The notes: generated by a model from the sequence alone, not told the origin. Shown: positions 9,587 through 22,200, counted from the stretch's first letter. The stretch: DNA of 64,000 bases from Ampullaceana balthica (GCA_944989445.1 CALYLW010000182.1:342001-406000), one strand, 5' to 3'. Translations and numbers: made by a program.

Positions 9587-11811
9587 AGTAGAGTTAAAAG
9601 GAGTTTTTTTTAGAAGGGAATTTTAAAAATTATTTACATAGATTATAAAATAATATTTTTTTGCTCTGTATGTTTTGACCCTTACATGTGTCTCAACCTT
9701 TTTTGTGTATATTTTTTTAAAATTTTTTTTTAAATGAAAAACAGTGTGGTAAACATTTTACTAAAAGATTTTGTGAAGTAGCGTCATATTTTGCTATATG
9801 CATTTTCAAATCATCTAAAAAATTATCTAAACATGATGTTCTTTCAACATGTTCTTTTAGACTTTACATAATTGACACCTGAAATAGGAAAATAATATTT
9901 TATAATTATTTAAATGTGTTGACCAAATGATGTTTCAAAATTAAAACAAAATCAATACGATTTTTACTTTCATATTAAATTATTTATGTATGTTAATCGT
10001 ATTGCACAATTTGGAGGATCATCAGGTGTTCCTTCTGTGTTTTCAAAATAAGTATGACTTGTGTATATATTATTGTGTTTAAACGTTACATCTCTGGTAG
10101 GTATTTAAAAAAAAATAATAAAATTAGAGAACCATTATTTCAAAATACACGGCTAAAGTTATAATTGTGGCTGATACATTTTTTTAAATGAATGTTGTTG
10201 AAAATAATTTTTTTATTTTATTTTTGGTTTTAAAAAATGTAATTTTCGTATCTATTTATTTGATAACGTCTCTTTTTTACAGTTGTTTTGTGTAACTTAC
10301 ACATATCTAATACCGACTAGCAATATTTTAGTATATGTTTTTTATCATTGTGTAACGCATGTGTGCTCCTGATCACTTAAAATATATGTGTCGTTAGAAA
10401 TGTTAATCGATCAAAATTTATTGGACTGATTCAAATTAAAGAAAATATTTCTAGTGTTTTTGTTCTTCAGTTTATTAATAACTTCTATTTTTTTGTTACT
10501 TACTTTTCCCACGTATTATAATTATCCCTATATATATTGCGCCTAAGCGCGTCTAAAGCCGCGTGTGTGTGTGGGGGGGGGGAGTGTGGGTGCTCGCTAT
10601 GCGGGGTAACTCCCGAAAATAAAATAAATTATTGAAAAGTTAAGACGAAAGATAATAAAAGTTTTGGTGTCGAGATTAACAAGACGGCGTTTCTCGCTAT
10701 AAAAATATTGTGACTTTTACGTCATAGTTCGAGCTCATATTAATTTGTAAAATGGAAACAAAGTAAAAAGAGCCGCGGTTATTTCAATGTGATTTTTTTA
10801 ATGGTACTATCCATCTCTGTGTGTGTTTATCTTTGTGTGTGCACGTGGTTGAATTAGTGAGTGTGTGTGTGTGTTTTTTTTGTTGTGAACTAAATGTGAT
10901 GAAACGGTTTATTTTTATGTCTGGTAATGTTGCGCCTCTAACAAGATTACGTATATCTTTTTTTTTGTTAATTTTAAATAATTAATATATATTTGCAAAT
11001 TACATCTTTACACTGTTTTCTTTATGTATTTTCGAGATGTATGTCATCCAGCCGTTCGAAAAAATTTATTTGCTTTAATCTTTCTACAACAGTCTACATT
11101 TATGTTCAACGTTAATCTACCTAACGTTTTGTTTACAAACCACAGTCACTGTTTTCTTTAGTATAATATTTTAGCATATATTTATATAGATATACTATTA
11201 TTTTGTTTATTATCAAATACACAGTATCATTTTACCACTTTTCGTAATATCCTCATATATGCTTAAATTTAAATGCTTTATGTATTTGACATTTTAAAAA
11301 TTAGTTATAAATAATCAAATACTAATAAATTATTATATGTATTAGAGATAAAAGGCACTTGAGTGAAACCAGATACCGACAGAACACTATAGCTCAGCCA
11401 CTGTTAATATTCTTTTTGTATTAATTAAGCAACATGCAAGGTAAATTGCATTTATAAATAGAAAAATGCGTGAAGCAAGTGATTAGTGATGAAAGAATGC
11501 TAATGTTTCTTAGGTGGGAGATTTATTTTACTTCTAAATAGTTTACGTATTTTTTTTCTGGAACGATTGCTCCATAAACTGCCCCCCACGCCCCCACCCG
11601 CCAAAAAAAAATTACAAAAAAAATTTTTAAAAAAACATTTAATAACAAAAAAATAAAAAAAACAGATGGATTGAAAAAAAAATGGTCGGTACTGTTAAAG
11701 ATGAAAATGGATTATATATAGAATTTATATGCATGGACCTAAGAGTGTAGGTAATAAGTAGATACAGTTATTTTTATATTGAGTTAGTACAAAAAAACTA
11801 ATTGAACCTAA
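9587..11811. other. Gene-free AT-rich stretch
   Basis: No exon is supported. The stretch holds long T and A runs, a (GT)n/(G)n patch near 10,560-10,590, a slightly CpG-richer segment at about 10,540-10,760 and further GT runs near 10,820-10,880. It separates the mucin-like array from the Helitron scrap at 11,812. Confidence 0.6.
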
Positions 11812-11876
11812 AGCGTGTTGGCGCCTTTGATAATATAGAATGCACCAACAAAGTGACCACGTTGAAATATTAATTA
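11812..11876 (+). pseudogene. Helitron Rep fragment, second element
   Basis: About 65 bp match 16,272-16,336 of the Helitron downstream, sharing 'tgttggcgcctt', 'aatatagaatgcacc' and 'caaagtga.cacgttgaaa'. At protein level it corresponds to the 'CWRL..YRMH..SDHVE' segment after the Rep catalytic tyrosines. Only this short piece is recognisable, so it is either a heavily decayed second Helitron or a fragment carried by another element. Confidence 0.65.
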
Positions 11877-12120
11877 TAAATTTAATTTTCGATATCAATG
11901 TATAACATCCCTTATTCGGTGTATGAGATTAACAATTGGTTTGTGTGATGCTTTTTAGAAACAAATCCATTTGTCAAGTTATGTTTCAGTTTAGCGTTTG
12001 TTTTTCTTTATAGCTTTAAAAAAATACTTACCAAATCTGACCCCCCACCCCCCCCCCAACCACAATAGTTTTTGTTAAATGCATCTTAGACTGAATTTGA
12101 AAAACTTTGCATTTAAAATC

Positions 12121-12655
12121 GATCTGAAAAAGGAGCTGACTGTAGAATAATGAAAACGTTTATTTGAATTCCTAAAATGTGTATATTAAATTCTAAATAC
12201 GCTTAACTGTTAATACTTTAATGTTTTCTTTTATCATGTGACAAACTTGTTCTTTATTACGTTTCATGAAAATAAATAGTTCTTTGTTATTCACATTTGC
12301 AAATAGTTTCATTTTATTGTTTACATGTTTTTGATAATGTGTTGGTAATAATGTATGGACCAATGGATGCATAAAATGACAAGTCATAGTAGATCTGGAA
12401 AAGGTGCTGACTTAACAGTAATGAAAACGTTTATGTGAATTCCTAAAACGTGTATATTAAATTGTAAATACAATTAACTCTTGATACTTTAATGTTTTCT
12501 TTTATCCTGTAACAAACTTTGCTTATTTCGTTTCATGCAAAATAAATAGTACTTTCTTATTTACATTTGTAAATAGTTGCATTTTAATTTTTACATGTTT
12601 TTTGATAATGTTTTGGTAATGATGTATGGACAAATGGGCGAATAAGCGGACAAGT
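12121..12655. repeat. Two-copy tandem duplication, ~270 bp
   Basis: Copy 1 (about 12,121-12,390) and copy 2 (about 12,393-12,655) share the same order of landmarks: 'gatctg.aaaagg.gctgac', 'taatgaaaacgttta', 'gaattcctaaaa.gtgtatattaaatt', 'tactttaatgttttctttta' and 'atgtatgga'. Divergence is moderate, so the duplication is not recent. Apparent short frames on the minus strand are not conserved between copies. No function is apparent. Confidence 0.8.
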
Positions 12656-13982
12656 CTTAATTTTCAATGAAGCTCAAACGACTTCAAATCACTAGATATG
12701 CTTGATATGGATCACATTACAGTCACATAATTTATTTGTAACGCTCTGTGCTGTCATAATTGGTGCGCACTATTCAATGCCGCAAGTAAATGTCCGGAAC
12801 GCGCTTCCGGCGGTTTATAAACAACCGCTGACTCCTCAGCCATATTTGTGAAGACTTCGAACTTCAAACTTCTTTGCTGCAGTATCACTTTATGCTGTGT
12901 GTAATTCACTATGCATTTACTATTATCATGTTTATATCATTATTATGTATGCAAACTTATATAGCGCAACCTAAGCTTGGAGTTTTTTCATTACACATAT
13001 ATTCGTATACAAAAATACATATATATACTACTAACTATACTGGGTCAATTTTTTTATTTACTATCACATAACCTTTAAAATATAGCATGCTTATCTTTTA
13101 TAGTGCTGGATCTAAATCTTTCTTTCTTTTTATCTTGAATTGAAGTAGAGCTTTTTTTTTGTTTTGAACATTAAAGAATCAAAACAACATGTGGCCCATT
13201 TTACCAACAACGAAAGCATTTACCACCAGAGTGCAAGTGACACCGTGTTCACTGTTTCATTTTAATATATTCTTGCAATCAAATTTTCAGGTCACAACAA
13301 CTCTTACATATTTGAAAAATAATTGTTCTTTTTTTATAATTTCTTTTTCATAATATCTTCATAATAAATCATGTAAAATGTTGGTAAAATATTAATAAAC
13401 AAAAATTAAAATTAATAAAATATTACTATTGCATTATATGAAAAAATATATAATTTGGTAATGTTAAACTGATACATACATGTGTAATAGTTAAGTAGAA
13501 AACTTGAAATAACAATTGTTGGATGAAGCTATAATTTTAAATAAAATATAAAAAAGCTACATGCCGCATACTATTGTAATCCTCATACTGAGACTTAAAT
13601 AAAAGAATAAAAGATATTTAAAGTAACAAAGAGATAATAAGTTTTATTATTTTAATGTGATTTTTGTGTGAATTCATTCATAAATGTTTATATTACACAC
13701 AACGTTTCAGTAGTAATAATAACGTATGTTAGGTATATTTTAAAAAGAAATCAAGTACAAAGTCTTTAAATTGAAGCTTATACATAGTTTTAAATAAATT
13801 TGAATGTATCGTAAATTTTAATAAATCTTTTTCCTAAATATTTTTGAAATTTCTATAACTAATCACTTTAGATTAAAAAGAAATATTTTTATTTCAGTAA
13901 AAAAGCACAGCTTTCTAGAAATGTATAGAATTTATTTTATGGATTGTTTATGTATTTTACAACCACATTTTTCAGACATACC
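12656..13982. other. Gene-free stretch with a CpG-richer patch
   Basis: No gene is supported. A locally GC- and CpG-richer patch at about 12,770-12,850 contains 'ccggaacgcgcttccgg', a near-palindrome, followed by 'tttataaac'. This could be promoter-like or a repeat end, but nothing downstream supports a transcript start. The rest is AT-rich. The bases before 13,983 ('ccacatttttcag') resemble a 3' splice site just ahead of the Helitron ATG. Confidence 0.5.
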
Positions 13983-15045
13983 ATGCCTCCTAAACGTCGC
14001 AAACCATACACTGAGGCTCAGATTGCGGCAAAGAAAGCACGTCATGCTGAAAATCAACGTCGCAGTAGAGCAGTCATGACTGAGGATGTGCGTACACAAC
14101 AAAATGCGACTAAAGCTGAAACTCAACGTCGCCGTAGAGCAGTCATGACTGAGGATGCGCGTACACAACAGCGTGCTTCTGATGATGAAGCTCACAAGCA
14201 TAAAAGGATCTATATGAAGCAAAAGCAGAGTCAAAGTCAACGCGATGATAATGCTAAAATTATTAGACGTGCAAATAAAGATAAAGAGCGACGTATTAGT
14301 AGAAATTCGCGCCTTAGAAACACAGCTCTACTTCCTGATAACTTCAACGAAGATGAAGTACAAGAAAGCTATCTTGGCACAATGGAAAAAAATGTGCTCA
14401 TTTTGCAATGCTAAACACTTTAACGACGACTTAACTACAAATTGTTGCTATAAAGGGAGTGTCTTTTTGCCAACAATACGTTTGCACCCCTCCATAGCTA
14501 ATTATATGAATGGATCGGATTTACATTGTAAAAATTTTATGGATAATATTCGATCGTATAACAGTGCAATGGCCTTTGCTTCTATGGGTGCACAGATTGA
14601 CCACACAGTCGCTACACATTCAGGTCCTTTCTGTTATAGGACTCATGATCAGATATATCATTCGACATCTGCTTTACACTCCAAACAAGGTGAATCCCCG
14701 AAGTACGCCCAGCTTTACATTCTTGACACTTCTCAAGCTTTGCATGAAAGAATGGACAACCCGACTAACTATGGTTGCATTCATACTGTTATGGAAAATC
14801 TTCAATTCATTCTTGAAGATATAAATCCTTTCCCTATGCACTACAAAAACATGTTGAAATTTGAACAGGAAGAAATGCAGAAGGCAAATCAAGAAAATCG
14901 CCCACCACGCGAATATAGCATGACATTCCTGAGAAAAGGTGTTAATAGCATCCATCATGGCAAAACACACCCTTCCACAGCAACAGATGAAATAGTTGCA
15001 GTGTTTCACAGTGCAGATTGCGCACCTCCAGAAAATAGGGATTAA
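13983..15045 (+). pseudogene. Helitron N-terminal region
   Basis: The start is the ATG at 13,983 ('MPPKRRKPYTEAQIAAKKAR'). Two tandem copies of a basic motif (AExQRRxRAVMTEDxRTQQ) form a Lys/Arg-rich, probably DNA-binding, head. A frameshift in an A-run at about 14,383-14,392 separates this from the next segment, which starts 'CSFCNAKHF', the first half of the Cys-rich finger usual in Helitron proteins (C-x2-C, then CC near 14,445). The segment continues as the conserved N-region ('GPFCYRTHDQIYH', 'LYILDTSQA') to 'APPENRD', where a second frameshift near 15,040 moves to the Rep frame. Confidence 0.85.
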
Positions 15046-17006
15046 CAATTCATTTAAGAAGTGGAAGCCTCAAAAATATATCCATTCTTAGTAGAGTGTG
15101 TGACCAATTGTGCTACCCCCTGCTCTTTCCATACTGGGACTCTGGATGGAGTGTGGACATACAAAAAACAAGAGGTCGAGGGCATGTGTCACAGTGGTAT
15201 TCCTTTCACTTTGCCATTCGTCATGGGCATTTCAATCAGTTTCTGAATGCCGGAAAGCTCACTCGCCAATTTTTGGTTGATGCCTACTGTAAGACTGAGG
15301 CCAACCGATTACAGTGGGTTCTAAAAAGTCAAAGTGAATTACGGGCTGAAGACTATGATGTCCTTTACCAATTCGTAAACAGGAAGGAATTGCGTGATAT
15401 TAACATCATACCTGGAAAGAAAGTGATACTGCCTTCCAGTTTCCAAGGAAGTCCCAGAAATATGGCTAAAAATTACCAAGATGCAATGGCTATGGTTCGT
15501 AAGTATGGCAAGCCTGACTTATTTGTTACAGTCACTTGCAATCCCAAATGGAAGGAAATCAAAGAAAACCTTCTTCCATTTCAGCAGCCATGTCACCGTC
15601 TCAATTTATTAGCCAGAGTATTTCATATGAAACTGAAATTGCTACTTACCGACTTAACAAAAAACCACAGATTTGGCCGAGTTAGGGGTATGTTGCACGT
15701 GATAGAGTTAAAAAAACGAGGGCTTCCTCATGCGCACATTCTACTTTTCATGGCTGCAGAAGACAAAGTTTGGGACACCGCCAGAATCAACAAAATTGTC
15801 TTTGAAGAACTCCCTTATCAAGATGCTAACCCTAGACTGCACGAAAAAGTCAAGTCCTACATGATACATTGTCCATGCGGACCATTTAATTTAAACTCTC
15901 CGTGCATGGATAACGGAAAATGTACGAAGGAATTCCCAAAGGATTTCTGTGCTGAGACCAATAGCAATGTTCATGGCTACCCAAAGTATCAACGCCGAGA
16001 TGACGGAAACTTTGTGGAACTTCGTGGAAACAAACTGGACAACAGATGGGTTCACCCATATAACCCATATCTGTCTCTGAAATATAATGCCTAAATTAAT
16101 GTTGAAATTTGTAGCTCAATACAATGCGTAAAATACCTTTTCAAATATGTGTACAAAGGCCATGATTGTGCAATATTTCAGTTTTCCAAAGTTCCTACAG
16201 AACCAGGACTCACGCTGGAATGGGACGAGGTAAAAAAAAACTACTTGGAAACTCAATACGTGAGTGCACCTGAAGCATGTTGGCGCCTTCAAGAATATAG
16301 AATGCACCCACAAAGTGATCACGTTGAAAGATTACCTGTCCATCTGGAGGATACGCACACTGTTTACTTTATCCAAGGCAGTGAAGCTGCAGCTGTACAC
16401 AAGAAAGCTACCAAGTCAAAACTGCTGGCTTGGTTTCAGCTTAACAAACATGACGCTAATGCACTGTCATATTTATACATTGAAATTCCAGAGCATTATA
16501 CATGGGATAATAAATTGTCCAAATGGAAACCGCGTCAAAGAGGGCATCACACTACCATTAGTCGAATGTTTACAGTCAGCCCTACAGACAGGGAGAAGTG
16601 GTTTCTTCGCATTCTCATTTTACATGTTCGAGGATCTACTTCCTTTGAAGATTTAAGATCTGTAGAAGGTCACCCTGTACCTTTTCCTACATTCAGAGAA
16701 GCGTGCATTGCAAAGGGGCTAACTGATGATGATTCAGAATGGGATACATGCCTACATAAAGCTGCGACCCATAGCATGCCCATACAGCTCCGCCAATTAT
16801 TAGCTTTTATTTGTATTATGTGTGAACCTACCGATCCACCAGCATTGTTTCACAGAAATCAAGATAATCTTATGGAAGACTATCACAGAAGTTTCTATAA
16901 TAGAGAAACAGCCCCATGTATGACGTTCAGTGATATTGGATCTGTTTTGAGAACACATGGGAAGTCATTGTCAGATTTCATGTCGGTTTTCAGATTCCAC
17001 AGCTAA
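15046..17006 (+). pseudogene. Helitron Rep HUH endonuclease, broken
   Basis: The frame runs through 'LCYPLLFPYWDSGW', a hallmark Helitron motif, then 'LFVTVTCNPKW' and 'RGLPHAHILLF', where His-Ala-His (near 15,729) is the HUH metal-binding pair. An in-frame TAA at 16,092-16,094 interrupts an otherwise continuous frame; immediately after it the conserved 'CSSIQCVKYLFKYVYKG' segment (16,110-16,160) supplies the catalytic tyrosines. A further frameshift at about 16,990 leads to the helicase. Catalytic residues are visibly intact. The lesions are a stop and frameshifts, not motif loss. Confidence 0.9.
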
Positions 17007-18534
17007 ATAAAGACAGCTACATCAATGCAGACAAATTTTACGACCCAGTTTTTGAAAAGGCTCAATTCGATAAAACGTTTCAAATGCTGAATCCTGGACA
17101 AAGAATTGCTTTTGAAGAAATTAGGGAAGCCATTGAAAATAATAAATCGGAAAAGCGTCTGTTGTTTATCGATGGACCTGCAGGAACTGGCAAAACCTTC
17201 CTCTACAGTATCATTGTGCATTATGTTGCCAGCAAAAGTGATAAAGTTTTGTCATGTGCATTTACAGGCATAGCTGCTACATTGCTCAAAGGAGGGAAAA
17301 CCTCTCACAGCCTCTTCAAGCTCCCGGTCCCACTTAATGAAACATCAACATGTACTGTGCGACATGGAAGTGATGTAGCAAATGAACTTAAGAACGCCAG
17401 AGTCATCATATGGGATGAAGCATCCATGGCCCCACGTGATGGTGTAAATGCTGTAGACACACTTTTCAGGGAACTTACGTCTGAAGATCCTAACGTCCTG
17501 TCAAACAAACCATTTGGTGGTGCCGTGTTTCTTTTTGGTGGAGACTTTCGCCAATTTTTCCCGGTTGTTCCACACGGAAGTAGAACTGAAATACTGTCTT
17601 CATGCATGAAAAATAGTAAATGTTGGTCAAATGTCCACGTGCTCAAGTTGGACCAAAACATGCGGTTAATGACAGCAACGTTCTGCAGGAATACCGACAA
17701 TTCTCCGATTGGCTGTTAGACCTTGGAAATGGAAAACTTCAAGAGCCCAGATTTCCAGAAGGCATCTTTGAAGTTCCTCCTGAATGTATTGAAAACGGAT
17801 GCATTGTCGACGCCATCTTTCCTAGAGTCATCAAACCTGGGGATAATAGTAATTTAAACCGTGTAATCTTGGCTCCCAAAAACCTCGAGTCTCTTGGGCT
17901 AAATGAGATTGTCCTTGGACGAATTCAGTCTGAATTAAAATGCTACACAAGCGTAGATTCAATTCAGCAAAATAGTGCAAATGCTGAGGAAATTGCTAAC
18001 TATCCAAAAGAATTCTTTAACAGTTTAACTCCTGGAGGTATGCCAACACATACGCTTAACTTAAAAGTTAACGCAGTAGTCATGCTTCTTCGAAAACTTG
18101 ACTCGACGCGTGGTCTCTGCAACGGAACAAGATTAGTTGTCAAAAACATGATGTCAAAGGTTATTGACTGTGAAATTCTAACTGGTTCTGTTAAAGGCAT
18201 GAGGTTATTTATTCCAAGAGTTATTCTTGCACCGAGTGAACCTGATCTTCCCTTTACTTTGAGACGCAATTAATTTCCATTGAGACTGGCTTTTGCAATG
18301 ACAATCAACAAAAGTCAGGGACAGACTTTCGACTCACTGGGCATTTATTTGGCGTCTCCCGTTTTCAGTCACGGGCAACTCTATGTTGCATTTTCTAGAA
18401 CAAAGTGTTTTAACTCTGTCAGGATAAAAATACTTCCAACGGACGAACAAGGCAATTTTAATAAAGAGAAAATTGTTTTTTACCAAAAATGTAGTCTTCA
18501 GGGAGATTTTAAGCCATTAAAAAATAATCATTAA
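17007..18534 (+). pseudogene. Helitron Pif1-like helicase, broken
   Basis: The Walker A 'GPAGTGKT' is at about 17,174-17,197, followed by 'IIWDEASM' (Walker B) near 17,405 and 'LFGGDFRQFFPVV' near 17,530, then the C-terminal motifs including '[15 protein letters not shown]' at about 18,289. A frameshift near 17,690 follows 'LKLDQNMRL'. An in-frame TAA at about 18,271 lies between 'LRRN' and 'FPLRLAFAM', where related helicases usually have Gln, so a C-to-T change of CAA would explain it. The natural stop is at about 18,534. It unwinds DNA 5' to 3' during rolling-circle transposition (family role). Confidence 0.9.
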
Positions 18535-20401
18535 TAAGTTTCTGAGAAATATTCGCGCTGTGCGTTAAAATATACCCTTTCACGCCCCAGAGATTTGTGG
18601 TGTAGGATGTGTATCTTTATCTTCATAAAAAAGAAACAAAAGCAGTTTTCTTTGATGAATATGATATATTTTTAATGTAGCAAACAAAAAAATAATGGAG
18701 ATTTTTATTTTATTTTGAAAAGCCCCACAAATGATTGGAATTAAAAATAATGACCAATAAGAGTTTTTACAGTATCTTTGTATACGCTTTTGCTATTTTA
18801 ATGATATGAAATTTGTAATTGTGATAGAGTAAATAAATAAGAGCAAGACCTGTGTTTTAAAACCAAAGAATCTACAATATCCACATACTAGCAATGTCAT
18901 CAACTGACACGTGTTAGTCTTTTGTTAAAAAGAGTATTGATAAATATTCGTACTGATAAGTTCGTATTCCACTATGTTAATGCGACATTTAAAGCATACA
19001 TTGATATTTTTCAGGTTAATTCCTTAAATAATGTGATTCTAAATTGAGGAAAAACTCTTACCTTGGAAATATATCACTAAATTGCAAAATTATTAAAATT
19101 CCTTATGAAATATAACGTGCTAACATACTGTTAAAGCAACGCAAGTATCTTTCCAAGTGTGCTTCGACATTACTAGGAGGAAAGTGTCAAACGAAGTTTT
19201 TTAACATGAATTTAAGTTAAAGACACAATTTGTGATGTATCTTTGAGGCATGATATGGTTATTGAAAAGACAGATTCCTCTGAAAAGAAAACGTGCCTGT
19301 TACATATATAAATATGATTTCAAAACGCGAAGTTACTTATCTTACATTGGCACATCATTTACAGAGTAAGATATGATTTGAAAGCTGAGAAATTTAGTTC
19401 ATAAAAATATATGCCAAAATTTTGAAATGCTTTCAATGTTTTCGACTACTCAACCATATTTTATGTGTTTGCATTTCAAAAAAATAAGATTTGTGTGTGT
19501 CTGTGTGTTTGTTTGCTTGATGGTTGCTTTCTCGCTTTCCACTCTTAAGAAGCACAGTTTTGCCAATGCTCTATTATCTAAATCTCTGAGGGAAAGATGA
19601 GACTCCAAAACGAAATACTCCCAAACTTCTATATTTCTATTGAATGTATCACCTCAAAATAAATGATGGTATTTTAGGGTTTGAGATTAACAGAGCTTCT
19701 TGCTTTCAAGATGTGACGTCATTTTAATATTTTTAAAAATGTAATTTTTTTCTATAGCTAAAGATAAAAGCAATGTACTATTAATAGTTTTAACAGAGTC
19801 ATTCATATGACTAATAATTACATGTGAGAAAATGTAAATATTAAGAGGTTAGCTTTGGCGTGGACCCTTTAAGAAAATTTGAACATATATTAATTTGTGA
19901 GAAGCGCATAATAATTAAAAAGTCATGGTTACTTGATGAGATTTTGTAAGTTTGTATTTTGAAGTCACGCTTTGTATTTAAGCATGTGCGTGTGCGCGCG
20001 CATGTGCATATGTCTAGGTTTATGTTTAAGGAAGCTTGATTTTTTTTTGTCGATAGCCCAATATAGTTATTTTATGATAAAGAAGGTTACTGTCTAGATA
20101 TACCACTTTCGTGATGTGTTTCGTTCATCTCTAAATTTCTAATAGAAAAATGAGACCTACAAGACAAAATGCTGTGACACTTGTATTGCGCTTACCCCGT
20201 AGCATAGCATGGTTATTTTGCTCGTATATATATATATACAATTAATTATAAAATATAAACAAATTAATTTAAATATAAGTATTATTGTCAATCGTATACT
20301 CATTCATTTAATACTTATAAAATATATTTTTTTCAAGCAATTTAATTCCATTGAGTGTTAATGTTCATAAAAATACTAAATAAATTATAAATTTAATCTA
20401 A
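18535..20401. other. Gene-free stretch after the Helitron
   Basis: No gene is supported. The stretch probably includes the Helitron 3' end, not delimited. Two segments at about 19,490-19,630 and 19,980-20,190 share GT-rich tracts followed by 'atct.taaat.tct..gaaa.atgaga', a degenerate repeat pair. A short (TA)n lies at 20,225. Confidence 0.5.
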
Positions 20402-20578
20402 ATGATAATTTGGAAGTTAAATTATGATAATCATACTAATATTATTTCCGTTATTGACCAACTCTATAAAAGAGAAGGAACCAGAAGCAGAGTAAATGTG
20501 GAAAAAGTCTTATATTCAATACTAAGAATACTTATATGTATTTTAATTATGATCTTAATTGGTATGCTATGCAGGTAA
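20402..20578 (+). CDS. Putative exon with a membrane-spanning helix
   Basis: An ATG-initiated frame of 58 codons carries a charged/polar N-half and then 'VLYSILRILICILIMILIGMLC', about 22 residues with the length and composition of a transmembrane helix preceded by basic residues. It ends at an excellent donor, GCAG|GTAAGT at 20,574/20,575 (phase 2), with the stop two bases beyond. A TAA directly precedes the ATG, and no strong acceptor is evident upstream. It lies on the same strand 1.6 kb before the tail exons, but phase 2 does not join the phase-0 start of the exon at 22,214, so another exon would be needed between them. It may instead be chance or a pseudogene. Confidence 0.3.
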   Translation: MIIWKLNYDNHTNIISVIDQLYKREGTRSRVNVEKVLYSILRILICILIMILIGMLCR

Positions 20579-21163
20579 GTAAGTATGCTAATGTTTATAT
20601 ACTAATTGTATACATAAATATAAATAGCATAAACAAATATTTGCTTACTTTTAAATATAAATAACATACATATTATTTATGCAGGTCTGTGTTTGTGGTT
20701 GTTCTCCTAGTAATACAATAGAATATAGTTACCCTATTTTAAATACAATTATTTTTGTGAAGGAATATAAATTAAATGTACATAAAAAAAGATATGCAAT
20801 GTTAAAGAAAAAAAATATTTTGAAAGAAACTTGCAATACCTGTGCTTTTAACATTAATGCATATCCTTTTACACCTTTTAGGAAAATGTGTCAATTGAAA
20901 TAAATTTTTTGTCATCCTGAATGTTTAAAACGTGTAAGGCTTCTCACAAAAATACCTTAATTTTTTTCTTAAATTAAGAGTTATTGATAAACAATTTAAG
21001 TTTAAGGCGAAGAACTTCAACTCTAATATTTAAGTAACATTAAACAAACAAATACACACACATGCAAATAAGTATATATTATTTCGTTAGCTCATCTGTT
21101 TATTTATTTATAAATGATTACACTTAAAAACGTAAATAGTTTTATAGTTTATTTATATACTAG

Positions 21164-21560
21164 CTGACCCGCGGCGTAGCATAAGCCGCTTGAGATTTAA
21201 TGAAGGGTGAAGACTTCATGAAAGACACATTTGTCAAAATGGGTTACATCGTTCCATTTAAAAAAAATTAAAATATAAGCAAAAACAATATACATAATTC
21301 CCGTGGTAATGTAATACTACTAATTTTATAAAGCAGCGCATCAAATTACTGCACCAAAAATAACACTTTTCGAACGTTCCGCATAAAATTGTTCTATATG
21401 ATAATAAATGAATCAAATAAAAATAAAAACAATACATGAAAGTTCTGTATTACGTTATTTTTTAATCTGATGTGTATTTATTTTGAAAACTTCCGTCATT
21501 TTTGACGGGTGATACGTTAGTTTCATAATAATTATAAATCTTCAAATCCTATTTGTACAT
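21164..21560 (+). repeat. Dispersed repeat, 'ctagctgacccg' 5' end
   Basis: It opens with 'actagctgacccgcggcgtagc', a GC-rich start shared in variant form with 24,993, 42,434 and 59,647. From about 21,280 it matches 43,975-44,370 ('caatatacataattc', 'aaattactgcac.aaaaataacactttt', 'aacgttccgcataaaattgttc', 'gttattttttaatctgatgtgtattta'). The class is uncertain: the ends recall interspersed elements common in invertebrates, but no reverse transcriptase or transposase is present. Confidence 0.55.
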
Positions 21561-22087
21561 CGTTCCCGTTAAAATATAAGCATAAAACAATAACGTCATA
21601 TAATATTTTTATACAAAATCGCAGCGCCACCTAACAGCGTTTCATAACATCCTTTCACTCATACATAAATACATACAGAGAATTATGAATATTGATTGAT
21701 TGATTACTTTAAAATTCTCATTTACAATTGATTAATTTCATGACCAAATACTTACATTTATTTTTGGAGCATAACCAAACACAGAAAAAAAAATAGATAC
21801 TTAAATGTAGAAATTTTTTAACATAAAAAATATCTCTTGATATGGGAAAAAACATTATTTCCATTATAAAAATAAATAAATAAAAATGCATATTTACAAA
21901 TAAATATTCTTAATTTCTACCTTATTTTAAAATAATAGTTTGTACCCAACTTCGACGTGTAATCTATATTTTCATGTACATATACTCACTTTAGTCTGTC
22001 CATGAGAAAACAAAAAACCTCACAATTCTTATGAATTGAAAATGTTTAAATTATTTTTTTTAAAACATATAAATATTATTAAAAATA

Positions 22088-22091
<4 letters not shown>

Positions 22092-22143
<52 letters not shown>

Positions 22144-22147
22144 CAAC

Positions 22148-22195
<48 letters not shown>

Positions 22196-22200
22196 GTTGT
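22092..22200. repeat. (TA)n with inverted arms
   Basis: Two TA runs are separated by 'acaacatg', and the second is followed by the reverse complement 'catgttgt', so the second TA run can fold into a long hairpin. It ends 13 bp before the exon at 22,214 and merges into that exon's pyrimidine tract. Confidence 0.85.

Larger units (their letters stand above)
13983..18534 (+). mobile_element. Helitron (Rep-helicase) element, coding core
   Basis: This is a rolling-circle DNA transposon. In order are a Zn-finger-like N-region, an HUH endonuclease (Rep) with its tyrosine motif, and a Pif1-family SF1 helicase. Together they nick, unwind and copy the element into new TC-dinucleotide targets (family knowledge). 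The core is colinear and near full length but carries at least four frameshifts and two in-frame stops, so it is not autonomous. The true ends (5' TC, 3' CTRR with hairpin) could not be located by eye, so the coordinates cover only the coding core. The damage is light relative to length, suggesting fairly recent inactivation. Confidence 0.93.

Noticed and set aside
13932..14240. Minus-strand frame opposite the Helitron N-region
   Set aside because: Explained as antisense of the basic tandem motif of the Helitron protein.
20679..20903. 74-codon Cys/Lys-rich frame after 'ttatttatgcag' as an exon linking the TM exon to exon A
   Set aside because: Its open frame is phase 0 but the TM exon ends in phase 2; in phase 2 it stops after about ten codons, and it ends in its own stop. 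A separate tiny gene cannot be excluded, but support is lacking.
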